This document shows positions 7,924 through 14,539 of a DNA stretch of 28,066 bases, piece after piece (within the stretch, counting starts at the first letter, position 1; the number at the start of each line of letters is the position of its first letter). This stretch comes from DATFYM01 sp035315065. Lineage in GTDB: Bacteria; Acidobacteriota; Terriglobia; UBA7540. The stretch is from contig DATFYM010000134.1 in assembly GCA_035315065.1 (NCBI GenBank), positions 1 to 28,066 of the forward strand, written 5' to 3'. Under the pieces are notes generated by a model, which did not search any database, was not told the origin of the DNA, and was given only the letters and a program-made list of their open reading frames with translations. The position numbers were made by a program, and so were the translations under genes.

Positions 7924-7953
7924 TTAGTAGAACCGTCTCATGTCACAGCCTTA

Positions 7954-7962
7954 TGTTACAAT
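7954..7962 (+). promoter_or_regulatory. extended -10 promoter of the addiction-module gene
   Basis: TGTTACAAT fits TGn-TAnAAT, giving a transcription start near 7969 and a ~20-nt leader with AAAGGA before the ATG at 7990. It lies next to the point where brnT is truncated. Confidence 0.5.
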
Positions 7963-7989
7963 ACGCTTGCGGTGAAAGGACGCCAGGTG

Positions 7990-8220
7990 ATGTCAAAGAA
8001 AAGCACTGAGATTGTCGAAGAAGCGTTATCACTTCCGCCCCCAGCGCGCGCGCAACTCGCGGATCTCCTGCTGTCCAGCCTCGACTCCCCTTCCGAGCCA
8101 ATCATCGACGGACTGTGGGCACAGGAAGCGGAAGATCGCATTGACGCATTTGAGAGAGGCGAAATCAGAACCGTTTCCTCCGGAGAAGCGTTGGAAGCGA
8201 TCAAAAGACCGAAGCCCTGA
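7990..8220 (+). CDS. addiction-module antitoxin (PF09720 type)
   Basis: A 76-residue protein beginning MSKKSTEIVEEALSLPPPAR followed by AQLADLLLSSLD, the hallmark of the small unstable antitoxin family PF09720/TIGR02574, which neutralises ParE/RelE-type toxins. Length is normal. ATG at 7990 has AAAGGA upstream at suitable spacing. The stop is followed after one base by the ATG of its partner toxin at 8222, an operon arrangement. The toxin is frameshifted, so this antitoxin appears to have outlived it. Confidence 0.85.
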   Translation: MSKKSTEIVEEALSLPPPARAQLADLLLSSLDSPSEPIIDGLWAQEAEDRIDAFERGEIRTVSSGEALEAIKRPKP

Positions 8221-8221
8221 C

Positions 8222-8522
8222 ATGGTGGTTGAGTTTCTGGCGCCTGCCCAAGCCGAGTTGGACGAAGCCATCGCCTATTTACGATCGCCAGGAAGAAGGG
8301 CTTGGTTCCCGGTTCGCCGAGGAAGTGAACCGCGCCATCCAGAGAATTCTTCAATACCCGGAGGCTTGGTCGCCACTCTCCGCGAGAACCCGCCGCTGCC
8401 GAACCAACAAGTTCCCCTACGGGGTCATTTACCAGATCAGAGGCGACACCGTTCTCATCGTTGCCGTCATGCACCTTCACCGTAAGCCTGGGACGTGGAA
8501 AAACAGGCTGCGGGGGCATTGA
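8222..8522 (+). pseudogene. ParE/RelE-family toxin with a 1-bp insertion
   Basis: From ATG 8222 the frame reads MVVEFLAPAQAELDEAIAY, a canonical ParE/RelE N-terminus, then goes out of phase. The continuation YDRQEEGLGSRFAEEVNRAI, then FPYGVIYQIRGDTVLIVAVM, lies in the +1 frame to TGA 8520-8522. Removing one T from the run at 8278-8280 joins EAIAY to YDRQEE exactly as expected. Without that repair translation gives a nonsense tail after residue ~19. The C-terminal half is otherwise well preserved, which suggests a recent lesion or a sequencing error. Confidence 0.85.
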
Positions 8523-8535
8523 GACTCGTGGCGCG

Positions 8536-8604
8536 CCGGGGGTCGGGGCCTCCCGGCCGATTGTATTCAGACTGAACACCGGTATCGATCAGGAAGCCGC
8601 TCAT
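8536..8604 (-). pseudogene. vapC: N-terminal stub of a VapC toxin
   Basis: The ATG at 8604 overlaps the vapB stop (ATGA). The frame opens MSGFLIDTGVQSEYNRPGGP, then DPR, similar to PIN toxins that start M-x-x-xLLDTNVLSE. After about 23 residues the similarity stops: the frame continues through sequence antisense to the end of the ParE gene and its 3' flank. Asp7 is kept, but the usual Asn after DT is Gly. The rest of the PIN domain is absent. Confidence 0.65.
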
Positions 8605-8891
8605 GAAAGATCAACCGGGCGCGGATGGTCTTTGCATCGCTCCAGATCGAGATTGGCGCCGGCAAAGGGAGAATTGAGGAGCAAATCGGAAAGATTACCG
8701 AACCTCTGATGAATGATACGCGGCTCTCGAGCGACGAGCAAGCCCGGTTCCTTAGCGACCAGTTCCTGGAGGTAGTCGTCCAGCGAGACACTCTGGGCAT
8801 GCGCCCGCGCCCTCAGGCTTTCTTCAACTTCCGAATTGAGGTTTAAGGTCACCTTCAGGGCTGCGGCTCCTTCTTCCCCACCGTACCGCAT
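8601..8891 (-). CDS. vapB: VapB-like antitoxin (RHH/CopG type)
   Basis: A 96-residue protein with a ribbon-helix-helix-like segment KVTLNLNSEVEESLRARAHA, then SVSLDDYLQELVAKEP, as in short antitoxins partnered with PIN toxins; the C-terminal part would bind the toxin. I chose ATG 8891, preceded by AGAAGG at seven bases. A GTG at 8909 is possible, and homologues often start right at KVTLNL, so the first ~14 residues may be non-native. It overlaps the truncated vapC stub by four bases, so the pair was once coupled; the toxin is now missing. Confidence 0.7.
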   Translation of the reverse strand: MRYGGEEGAAALKVTLNLNSEVEESLRARAHAQSVSLDDYLQELVAKEPGLLVAREPRIIHQRFGNLSDLLLNSPFAGANLDLERCKDHPRPVDLS

Positions 8892-8969
8892 CTGGGGGCC
8901 TTCTGTCACGAGGTAAGTGCATTTCGCCCACTGGGTGTCCTCCAGGGTATCACGCGTAAAATATTCTTC

Positions 8970-8998
8970 TTGACAATAACCGCTCTTGGGAGTAGCAT
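8970..8998 (+). promoter_or_regulatory. sigma-70-type promoter for the 9077 gene
   Basis: TTGACA at 8970-8975 and TAGCAT at 8993-8998 are separated by exactly 17 bp. Transcription would start near 9005, about 70 nt before the gene at 9077. Confidence 0.55.
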
Positions 8999-9076
8999 GT
9001 TTCTTGGGCTAGCCTCGACCGATGGCGGCTGTGAGGTTGGAAGGAAAACCGGCCGCAGGTGAACTGGGTTTGTTGC

Positions 9077-9586
9077 ATGTCGTTAGTGGAACGCGAAGTC
9101 ACCCCGGCGCGGGTGGCCGCCAGCCAGGCGAACGGCAAGAAGTCGAAGGGCCCCAAGACCGCGCAAGGCAGGGCGCGTGCCTCCCTCAACTCTCTCAAGA
9201 CCGGAGCGTACGCGAGGACCGACAATGCCCTGCGCCAGATCATGTTGAGACGGGGCGAGGACTCGGCCTTTTTCGATCACTTACTCTTGGAGCTGACGGA
9301 GGGTTGGCAGCCGGAAGACGTGATGCAGGCCATGGCGGCGAAGGGCATCGCCGAGAAGAGCTTCGATAAGGCGAATCTGCGAGCCGCTTGGACGGAGAGT
9401 CAGTTGACGGCCTTGCAGATGGGCGAGGTCGAGGCGCAGCGGCGGGAGCTCCGGGCGCGCCGCTGGTGTCCCGGCGCCCTAGCCGTCGAGGTGAAGGCCC
9501 AGGGCCTCTGGCAGGCCAAGGACCAACAAGGGCTAAGACCGGGGCCGCAGTCCCTGAAAACGCTGAAAAAGGTCAATCGAACCTAG
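9077..9586 (+). CDS. uncharacterised protein with ANGKKSKGPKT motif
   Basis: A 169-residue soluble protein. Near the N-terminus it has VAASQANGKKSKGPKTAQGR, then ARASLNSLKTGAYA. This resembles the motif 'NA-x-STGPKTPEGK-x-x-S-x-NALKHG' that I recall from multi-copy proteins of Acidobacteriota and Planctomycetes. No function is known to me, and I see no enzyme motif. The remainder is helical and charged. The start is uncertain: ATG 9077 (MSLVEREV) has no clear ribosome site, and GTG 9059 is the alternative. The stop codon TAG lies inside the first copy of a decamer repeat that recurs five more times downstream (9577-9704), so gene and repeats may belong to one unit. Confidence 0.6.
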   Translation: MSLVEREVTPARVAASQANGKKSKGPKTAQGRARASLNSLKTGAYARTDNALRQIMLRRGEDSAFFDHLLLELTEGWQPEDVMQAMAAKGIAEKSFDKANLRAAWTESQLTALQMGEVEAQRRELRARRWCPGALAVEVKAQGLWQAKDQQGLRPGPQSLKTLKKVNRT

Positions 9587-9704
9587 TAAGTGTGGCGTAA
9601 TCAATAGTTTGACCCTCAGAACGAACCTAAGACGAACCTAAAACGAGCCTTGTAAGTCCTTTAGAATCGATTTATCCGCAGAAACGAACCTAAAACGAAC
9701 CTAG
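9577..9704 (+). repeat. six copies of decamer ACGAACCTAA, mostly on an 11-bp register
   Basis: Copies start at 9577 (TCGAACCTAG, containing the upstream gene's stop), 9621, 9632, 9643 (ACGAGCCTTG), 9684 and 9695. Spacings are 44, 11, 11, 41 and 11 bp. All face the same way. The gap contains no gene. Confidence 0.75.
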
Positions 9705-9836
9705 ACCCTGTTAGACTGTCGCGGCGGCTTTACGCCGCCACGGCCTAGCCGTGAGTCAACCTGGCCAAACCTAGGCTAGAGCCTAGACTGTTCACTTGGA
9801 AGGCTCTCAGGAGATTGCATCTGAGCTCCTTCTGTC
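9705..9836. other. two perfect hairpins in the intergenic gap
   Basis: GGCGGC-TTTAC-GCCGCC at 9723-9739 and CTAGGCT-AG-AGCCTAG at 9771-9786. Neither has a T-run on either side. With the repeats on both sides these make 9587-10198 a 600-bp gene-free stretch. Confidence 0.5.
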
Positions 9837-10043
9837 GTGACCCCCTCACCGCCGGCCCCTCCCCCGCAAAGTGGGCAAGGGGAGCGTTGATTTGATTTTC
9901 GCGCCCTCGCCCCTTTGTTGGAGAGGTCGTCAACTTGCGAATCTGGACTACACTGGCGCTTTCTTGCCCTCGCCCCCTTGGGGGAGAGGGTGGATCGCAT
10001 CCGGCGCTTTCTCCAGCCGGGGCGGGCCGGGTGAGGGGGTCAC
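9837..10043. repeat. 207-bp element with 14-bp perfect inverted ends
   Basis: GTGACCCCCTCACC at 9837-9850 is exactly inverted at 10030-10043; similarity extends inward with one indel (CCGGCCC). The interior holds further C-rich and G-rich inverted blocks of the type CCCTCGCCCC and GGGGGAGAGG. Such CCCTCACCC/GGGAGAGGG repeats are widespread in bacterial intergenic DNA. A half-like copy (GGGAGAGAGGGCTGGGGGTG) is at 20020-20039. Confidence 0.65.
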
Positions 10044-10198
10044 CCTGAAACAAACTGAAAAACAATTTCCTGGAACCCCCCAAACTGAGCATCATTGGGA
10101 TTAGAGTGGAGAGGGAAGGGCCTACAGACCGACCTCCAAGGATCAGCGGCTGAGGATTAGGGGGCAGGGGTCAAGGACTACGGCTTAGGAATAAGGCA

Positions 10199-11494
10199 GT
10201 GCTGGAGCGACTTTTCAAGCTGAGTGAGAACCAGACGACGGTGCGGCAGGAGTTGCTTGCCGGGCTGACCACGTTTGTGACCATGGCGTACATCATCGTG
10301 GTCAACCCGCGAATCCTCGCCGAGGCGGGGATGCCGATCGAGGGCGTGCTCTTCGCCACCTGCCTTTCGGCGGCGGTGGCGACCCTGGTGATGGGAGTGG
10401 CGGCGAACTACCCCATCGCTCTCGCGCCCGGCATGTCGCTGAACGCTTACTTCACCTACTCGATCGTGCTCGGCCGGGGTGTGCCCTGGACCACCGCGCT
10501 CGGCGTGGTGTTTTTCTCCGGGGTGCTTTTCCTGGTCCTCACGCTGACGCGGGTACGCGAGCAGATTGTGAACGGCATCCCGGATTGCCTGAAGCATAGC
10601 ACGGCGGCCGGCATCGGCCTGTTCATCGCCTTCATCGGCCTGCGCAACGCCAAGCTGGTGGTGGCGCAAACCTCGACCTTCGTCGGGCTGGGAAGCTTTG
10701 CCGATCCGCAGGTGCAGATTGCCACCTTGGGGCTCGTCCTCACCGCGGTCCTGATGGCGCGGCGCATCACCGGCGCGATCCTGATTGGCATCCTGGCCAC
10801 CACCGCCGCAGGAGTGCTGCGCGGGCTGGGCCACTGGCCGACGCAACTGGTGGCGCTGCCGCATCCCTCGGGCACTTTTCTCAAACTCGATTTGGGCGGC
10901 GCCATGCATCTCGGCCTGATGGAGATCCTGCTGACCTTCTTCTTTGTGGACCTCTTCGACAACGTCGGCACGCTGGTGGGCGTGTGCGAACAGGGCAAGT
11001 TCATGCAGGACGGCAGGCTGCCGCGCGCCGGCCGGGCGCTGCTGGCGGACGCCACGGGAACCCTCTTCGGCTCGCTGACCGGGACCTCCACCGTGACCAG
11101 TTATATCGAGAGTGCCGCCGGCGTGGCGGCGGGCGCGCGCACCGGGCTGGGAAACGTATTGATCGCGGCGTTGTTTCTCGCGGCGCTGTTTCTTTCGCCG
11201 GTGGTCAGCGCCATTCCCGGCTACGCCACGGCGCCGGTGCTGATTCTGGTAGGTGCGCTCATGTGCCAGTCGGTGGCGCGCGTACGCTGGGACGACTTCA
11301 GTGAGGCGTTCCCGGCCTTCCTCACCGTGTTGGCGACACCGCTCACCTTCAGCGTGGCCACCGGGCTGAGTCTGGGGCTGATCGGGTACACGCTGGTGAA
11401 GCTGGGGTCGGGCAAGCATCGTGAGATCAGCCCGCTGATCTGGGTCCTGACGCTTCTGTTCCTGTTGCGCTACGCTTACCTTGCCACTCGCTGA
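10199..11494 (+). CDS. NCS2-family purine permease (AzgA type)
   Basis: A 431-residue inner-membrane transporter, expected to import purine bases (adenine, guanine or hypoxanthine) with protons. Family signatures are clear: TTFVTMAYIIVVNPRIL near residue 25, LAPGMSLNAYF near 80, the ESLTG-like CLKHSTAAGIGLFIAFIGL near 130, LFDNVGTLVGVCEQ near 250 and GTSTVTSYIESAAGVAAGAR near 300. About twelve to fourteen hydrophobic segments cover the whole length, and the length is usual. The start is GTG 10199 with AGGA upstream. It stands alone; purD and purE lie 7-9 kb away, so salvage and synthesis are not in one operon. Exact substrate cannot be told from sequence. The last codons pair with the repeat just after the stop (GCCACTCGC with GCGAGTGGC). 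Confidence 0.9.
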   Translation: MLERLFKLSENQTTVRQELLAGLTTFVTMAYIIVVNPRILAEAGMPIEGVLFATCLSAAVATLVMGVAANYPIALAPGMSLNAYFTYSIVLGRGVPWTTALGVVFFSGVLFLVLTLTRVREQIVNGIPDCLKHSTAAGIGLFIAFIGLRNAKLVVAQTSTFVGLGSFADPQVQIATLGLVLTAVLMARRITGAILIGILATTAAGVLRGLGHWPTQLVALPHPSGTFLKLDLGGAMHLGLMEILLTFFFVDLFDNVGTLVGVCEQGKFMQDGRLPRAGRALLADATGTLFGSLTGTSTVTSYIESAAGVAAGARTGLGNVLIAALFLAALFLSPVVSAIPGYATAPVLILVGALMCQSVARVRWDDFSEAFPAFLTVLATPLTFSVATGLSLGLIGYTLVKLGSGKHREISPLIWVLTLLFLLRYAYLATR

Positions 11495-11760
11495 GCGACT
11501 AGTGGCGAGTGGCGAGTGGCGAGCAAGAAAAATCTTCGCGGCGAGAGAAGGAGCTGATTGCAAGCGTTACAGCGCGGCGTGTGGCCGCAAAAAAAAGACC
11601 TCAACACCGAGGCCATGGAGGCTTTCACAGAGGCCACAGAGAAGTAAGCCACGAAATAAGGCACTCTGCTCTTTGTCGTCTCCGTGGCCTCCGTGATCCC
11701 TCCGCGAACTCTGTGTTGAGCTCTTGTTCTTCGTGCTCGCCACTAGCCACTGGCCACTTA
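11495..11760. repeat. composite inverted repeat, nested heptamer families
   Basis: The outer arms are TGGCGAG units (11500-11523) and their inverse (GCTCGCCACTAGCCACTGGC, 11736-11755). The inner arms are 11600-11642 (CTCAACACCGAGGCCATGGA, then cagAGGCCACAGAG) and an imperfect inverse at 11678-11721 (CTCCGTGGCCTCCGTG ending CTCTGTGTTGAG). Between them is palindromic repeat copy 2 at 11570-11590. The stretch has no gene of its own and could fold as one long stem. Confidence 0.7.
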
Positions 11761-11798
11761 ACAGTACACATTCTGAAGGGAACCGAATCGAGGTGAAC

Positions 11799-12527
11799 AT
11801 GCCCGCAGACCAATCGGCAGACCAATTGTCGCGGCGCAAGGCGCTGAAAATCATCGTGGGATCGGCTGGCGCGGCGGTCAGCCTGCCGGCCCTGGGCAAG
11901 CCTGTCACCGCATCGATCGTGGCCTGCCACGCCGCGCCGGCGGCGGCGGTCCCTTCGGCGGCGGGCAACCACGTCGCGCAGTTCTTCAACCCCGAACAAC
12001 TGAAAGAGATCGCCGCGCTCTCGGAGACCATCATCCCCACCGACGATCACTCGCCTGGCGCCGGCGACGCCGCCGTCCACGAGTACATTGACGACGTGGT
12101 CGCAGTCGCCGATCAGAAGACCAAGGACCTTTGGACCACAGGCCTGGCGGCGGTGGATTCCATGGCCGAGCAGACCTGCGGCCGAAGGTTCGCGGAGTGT
12201 GATGCCGTCCGGCAGATTGAGTTGCTGGAGAAACTGGCGGCCCAAGAGGATCACCCACAGACGCCGGAGGAGCGGTTCTTCGTCACCCTCAAGAGGGCCA
12301 CCGTGGAGGGGTACTACACGTCAGCCGTCGGAATCCACCAGGACTTGCAGTACCAGGGCAACGAGGCGCTGCCCGACTTCCCGGGTTGTACCCATATGGT
12401 TAACGGCAAGCATGCTCTTACCCCGCCAGAAGAATTGCCGATTGCAGATTGCCGATTGGGAAGCGGCTTTCAGCTTTCAGCCATCAGCCATCAGCGAAAA
12501 AAGTCCGGTTCTTTTGCTGATCGCTGA
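11799..12527 (+). CDS. gluconate 2-dehydrogenase subunit 3-like protein
   Basis: A 242-residue exported protein. The N-terminus has SRRKALKIIVGSAGAAVSLP, a twin-arginine-type signal. The core (FNPEQLKEIAALSETIIPTD, then SPGAGDAAVHEYID ... LPDFPGCTH) matches the gluconate 2-dehydrogenase subunit 3 family (PF13618), which partners a flavin GMC oxidoreductase in periplasmic sugar or alcohol oxidation. No GMC oxidoreductase or cytochrome subunit is adjacent: this copy is an orphan. ATG 11799 has GAGGTG upstream. After about residue 212 the frame runs into an intergenic repeat (PIADCRLGSGFQLSAISHQR is GATTGCC and CAGC-CAT units), so the last ~30 residues look like a read-through extension after loss of the native stop. 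Confidence 0.8.
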   Translation: MPADQSADQLSRRKALKIIVGSAGAAVSLPALGKPVTASIVACHAAPAAAVPSAAGNHVAQFFNPEQLKEIAALSETIIPTDDHSPGAGDAAVHEYIDDVVAVADQKTKDLWTTGLAAVDSMAEQTCGRRFAECDAVRQIELLEKLAAQEDHPQTPEERFFVTLKRATVEGYYTSAVGIHQDLQYQGNEALPDFPGCTHMVNGKHALTPPEELPIADCRLGSGFQLSAISHQRKKSGSFADR

Positions 12528-12545
12528 GCGCTGAAAGCTGATAGC
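12435..12545. repeat. GATTGCC units and a CAGCTTTCAG hairpin
   Basis: TTGCCGATTGCAGATTGCCG (12436-12455) is a tandem run of 7-8-bp units. Next, CAGCTTTCAG followed by CCATCAGCCATCAGCG (12471-12496) is imperfectly inverted as GCTGATCGCTGAGCGCTGAA (12516-12535) and AGCTGATAGCT. The stop codon of the upstream gene falls inside the right arm, and the convergent DUF4139 gene ends two bases after it. The hairpin may serve as a two-way transcript end. Confidence 0.65.
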
Positions 12546-12547
12546 TC

Positions 12548-14002
12548 TCACGGAAACCGAACCCGAACGCGGTATTTCAGTACCGCTTCGCCGTTGGCTT
12601 CGACGGGCACGGTGAAGCGCGCCGCGAAGGCTGCCGTCTTCTCGTACTTGAAATTCGATTCCTCCATGGTCCAGTCGCCGCCGATCGGCTCGTTCACTTC
12701 CACGGTGATGGGCCCGGGCTTGTGGTTGCGAAGCGTGATCCCAAACGCCATCTCGAAAGCGCGCGGACCGAGGGTCTGGAAATCCGTCTGCTTACGCTCC
12801 TCCACCACGTCGAAAGCATCGCCGATGTGCAGATCCAGCGCCTCGTCCTTGGGCGTGTGGTCGATCCGATCTTCGCCGATGAACTGCACGCGGCCCTTGG
12901 AATCTCCTTGATAGACCCGTACCGTGCCCGCCGGCAGGGGCACACCGAGCGAGTTGGCTTCCGAGTTCTTGAACTTCAGGCGCACCTGCACGGGATCTTT
13001 GATCGGCTGGCCGGGCCGCTGCGCCGACTGGTAGTAGTAGCCATTTCCGTCCACTTCAAAATATTTTTCGATATGGAGGCCGGGTGCAAAAAGCAGGCTG
13101 ATCTGTTTGGTCTCGTTGTTCTCGATCGTCGTAGGGCGATCGAGGGTGTAGAGGTGATACTCCGACAAGGCTTCCTGGGCGAATTGGGGCTGGGCGGCAG
13201 CAGCCGGCACTGCCATACGATCCATCATTCGCACAGGCTCGGGGGCAGGGGCACGGTGTACCGCGCCCGCCACCAGTTGAAGCTGGGCGTTGCGGTAAGC
13301 GGCGCCGCTGCTGTTCACGATCGTCACCCAACCGTTCAGGTCACCCGTCTTCTCGTCGGAGCTGACGGTGAGCACGTAGTCGGCATTCCAGTTCATCGCA
13401 TTGGCGAGGTAGGAAGCTTCCACCGTCTGCTCGCCGGCGTGCCGGTTATCGAGCAGCCACACCAACGTCGGCTTGCTATAGAGATTGGCGGGGAGGTCGG
13501 GGAAAATGATGCGGTCGGCGCCCATGCCCGTGATGATCTCGCTGCCCACCTTCCACACGGGGCCGCCCTCGTTGTTGGCGAGCAGCGTGGCTTTGACGTC
13601 CTCTTCCTTGGTGGAATTGTTCTCCATTCGCAGGCGCGCCAGAGTCAGCTCTTTGCCTACGTACTTGTTGAGCAGCTTCTCGGGGCTCAGCAGGTCGTAC
13701 TCGTAGTTCTGCTCCAGCACAGACAATTCCTTCGGCGCGGTCAGCGAGACAAAATGGACCGTGGCCGGGTTCACCTGCGCGGCGATATCCTCGAAGCGCA
13801 GATCGACCGTGCCGGCGGGAAGGCGCAGGGTGCGAACGTCGCGCACCAGCGCAATGTTGGAATTGTAAACGGTAACCGCGACCTGTTTTTGATCGGCCTC
13901 GGTGGAGCGTTCCGTGGTTTGCGCGAAGCCCGGGGTGAATGCAAGCCACAATATCATCAGCAGGACTAAGGTCCCCCTACGGGTCAAATGTGAAGTGCTC
14001 AT
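12548..14002 (-). CDS. exported DUF4139-domain protein
   Basis: A 484-residue secreted protein with signal peptide (RRGTLVLLMILWLAFTPGFA). The mature start VTVYNSNIALVRDVRTLRLP resembles the DUF4140/DUF4139 family, where a strand-rich N-terminal domain precedes the DUF4139 region (ADYVLTVSSDEKTGDLNGWV, then VNSSGAAYRNAQLQLVAG, and near the end FEMAFGITLRNHKPGPITVE). The biochemical role is unknown; the fold is probably all-beta and extracytoplasmic. ATG 14002 has GGAGG seven bases upstream and begins the signal peptide; the frame is open further upstream but has no such features. It faces the gluconate dehydrogenase-like gene, with the stop codons 20 bp apart. No cysteine-rich or catalytic motif is seen. 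Confidence 0.8.
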   Translation of the reverse strand: MSTSHLTRRGTLVLLMILWLAFTPGFAQTTERSTEADQKQVAVTVYNSNIALVRDVRTLRLPAGTVDLRFEDIAAQVNPATVHFVSLTAPKELSVLEQNYEYDLLSPEKLLNKYVGKELTLARLRMENNSTKEEDVKATLLANNEGGPVWKVGSEIITGMGADRIIFPDLPANLYSKPTLVWLLDNRHAGEQTVEASYLANAMNWNADYVLTVSSDEKTGDLNGWVTIVNSSGAAYRNAQLQLVAGAVHRAPAPEPVRMMDRMAVPAAAAQPQFAQEALSEYHLYTLDRPTTIENNETKQISLLFAPGLHIEKYFEVDGNGYYYQSAQRPGQPIKDPVQVRLKFKNSEANSLGVPLPAGTVRVYQGDSKGRVQFIGEDRIDHTPKDEALDLHIGDAFDVVEERKQTDFQTLGPRAFEMAFGITLRNHKPGPITVEVNEPIGGDWTMEESNFKYEKTAAFAARFTVPVEANGEAVLKYRVRVRFP

Positions 14003-14310
14003 ATTTTTGCCTCCAAGGGCAATTTCTGATCGTCGGTTGCGCGCCGGGAGCCCAGGAGACGAAGTCACGACCGGGAATTTTGGTCGGCAATCGGCAATGC
14101 CAACTGGGACTTGGTTGGGCCGCCCCGCCTGCCACAATCTCGCCCGTGTGCTCCCAACAGGAGAACGGCCGAAGCGCAAGAACTTGCGGTGCATTTTGGC
14201 AGCCATAGCGGCAGGCAGGCAGTCCACCAGCGAGATTTCGAAACGCCGCCCACCACTCTCTAGAGTAACATGCGAGTCCCGAGGCCGGCCCAGCGGCGCT
14301 GCCGCTCTGC
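14003..14310. other. gene-free gap upstream of the DUF4139 gene
   Basis: I see no gene, no clear promoter and no terminator. A short run TCGGCAATCGGCAATGCC (14083-14100) belongs to the same GATTGCC repeat family found at 12435 and 15906. Confidence 0.4.
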
Positions 14311-14314
14311 TGTG

Positions 14315-14476
14315 CGGAAAGGCTCAGAAGGTGTGGAGAAATTGGAAGAACAAAAGAGTTTCTCGCAAAGGCGCAAAGGGAGCAAAGCAAACAAAGAGGT
14401 TCTTCTTTGCGACTCTGCGCACCTTTGCGCCTTTGCGAGAAACCTCTTATTTTTTCGCACCTTCTCAGCCTTTCCG
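14315..14476. repeat. 162-bp long-stem inverted repeat upstream of glmM
   Basis: The inner arms 14359-14379 and 14422-14442 are perfectly complementary over 21 bp (TTTCTCGC...GCAAAGG). The outer arms, CGGAAAGGCTCAGAAGGTG at 14315-14333 and its inverse at about 14458-14476, match at 18 of 19. Units such as GCAAAG recur in the loop. The structure ends ~64 bp before glmM. Confidence 0.8.
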
Positions 14477-14539
14477 GAAATGCCAAAAGAAAAGAAGTTT
14501 CTGGAAGGGGCAATATCCTTGCCTTTCGGTTAGAATGGT

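Noticed and set aside
8843..8862. CTG or GTG start for vapB near KVTLNL
   Set aside because: GAAGGAG lies at good spacing from the CTG, but ATG 8891 with AGAAGG is simpler. Kept only as uncertainty about the N-terminus.
9577..10043. CRISPR-like array
   Set aside because: Units are 10 bp with 1-bp or irregular gaps, with no spacers of regular size and no cas genes; the longer element is a simple inverted repeat.
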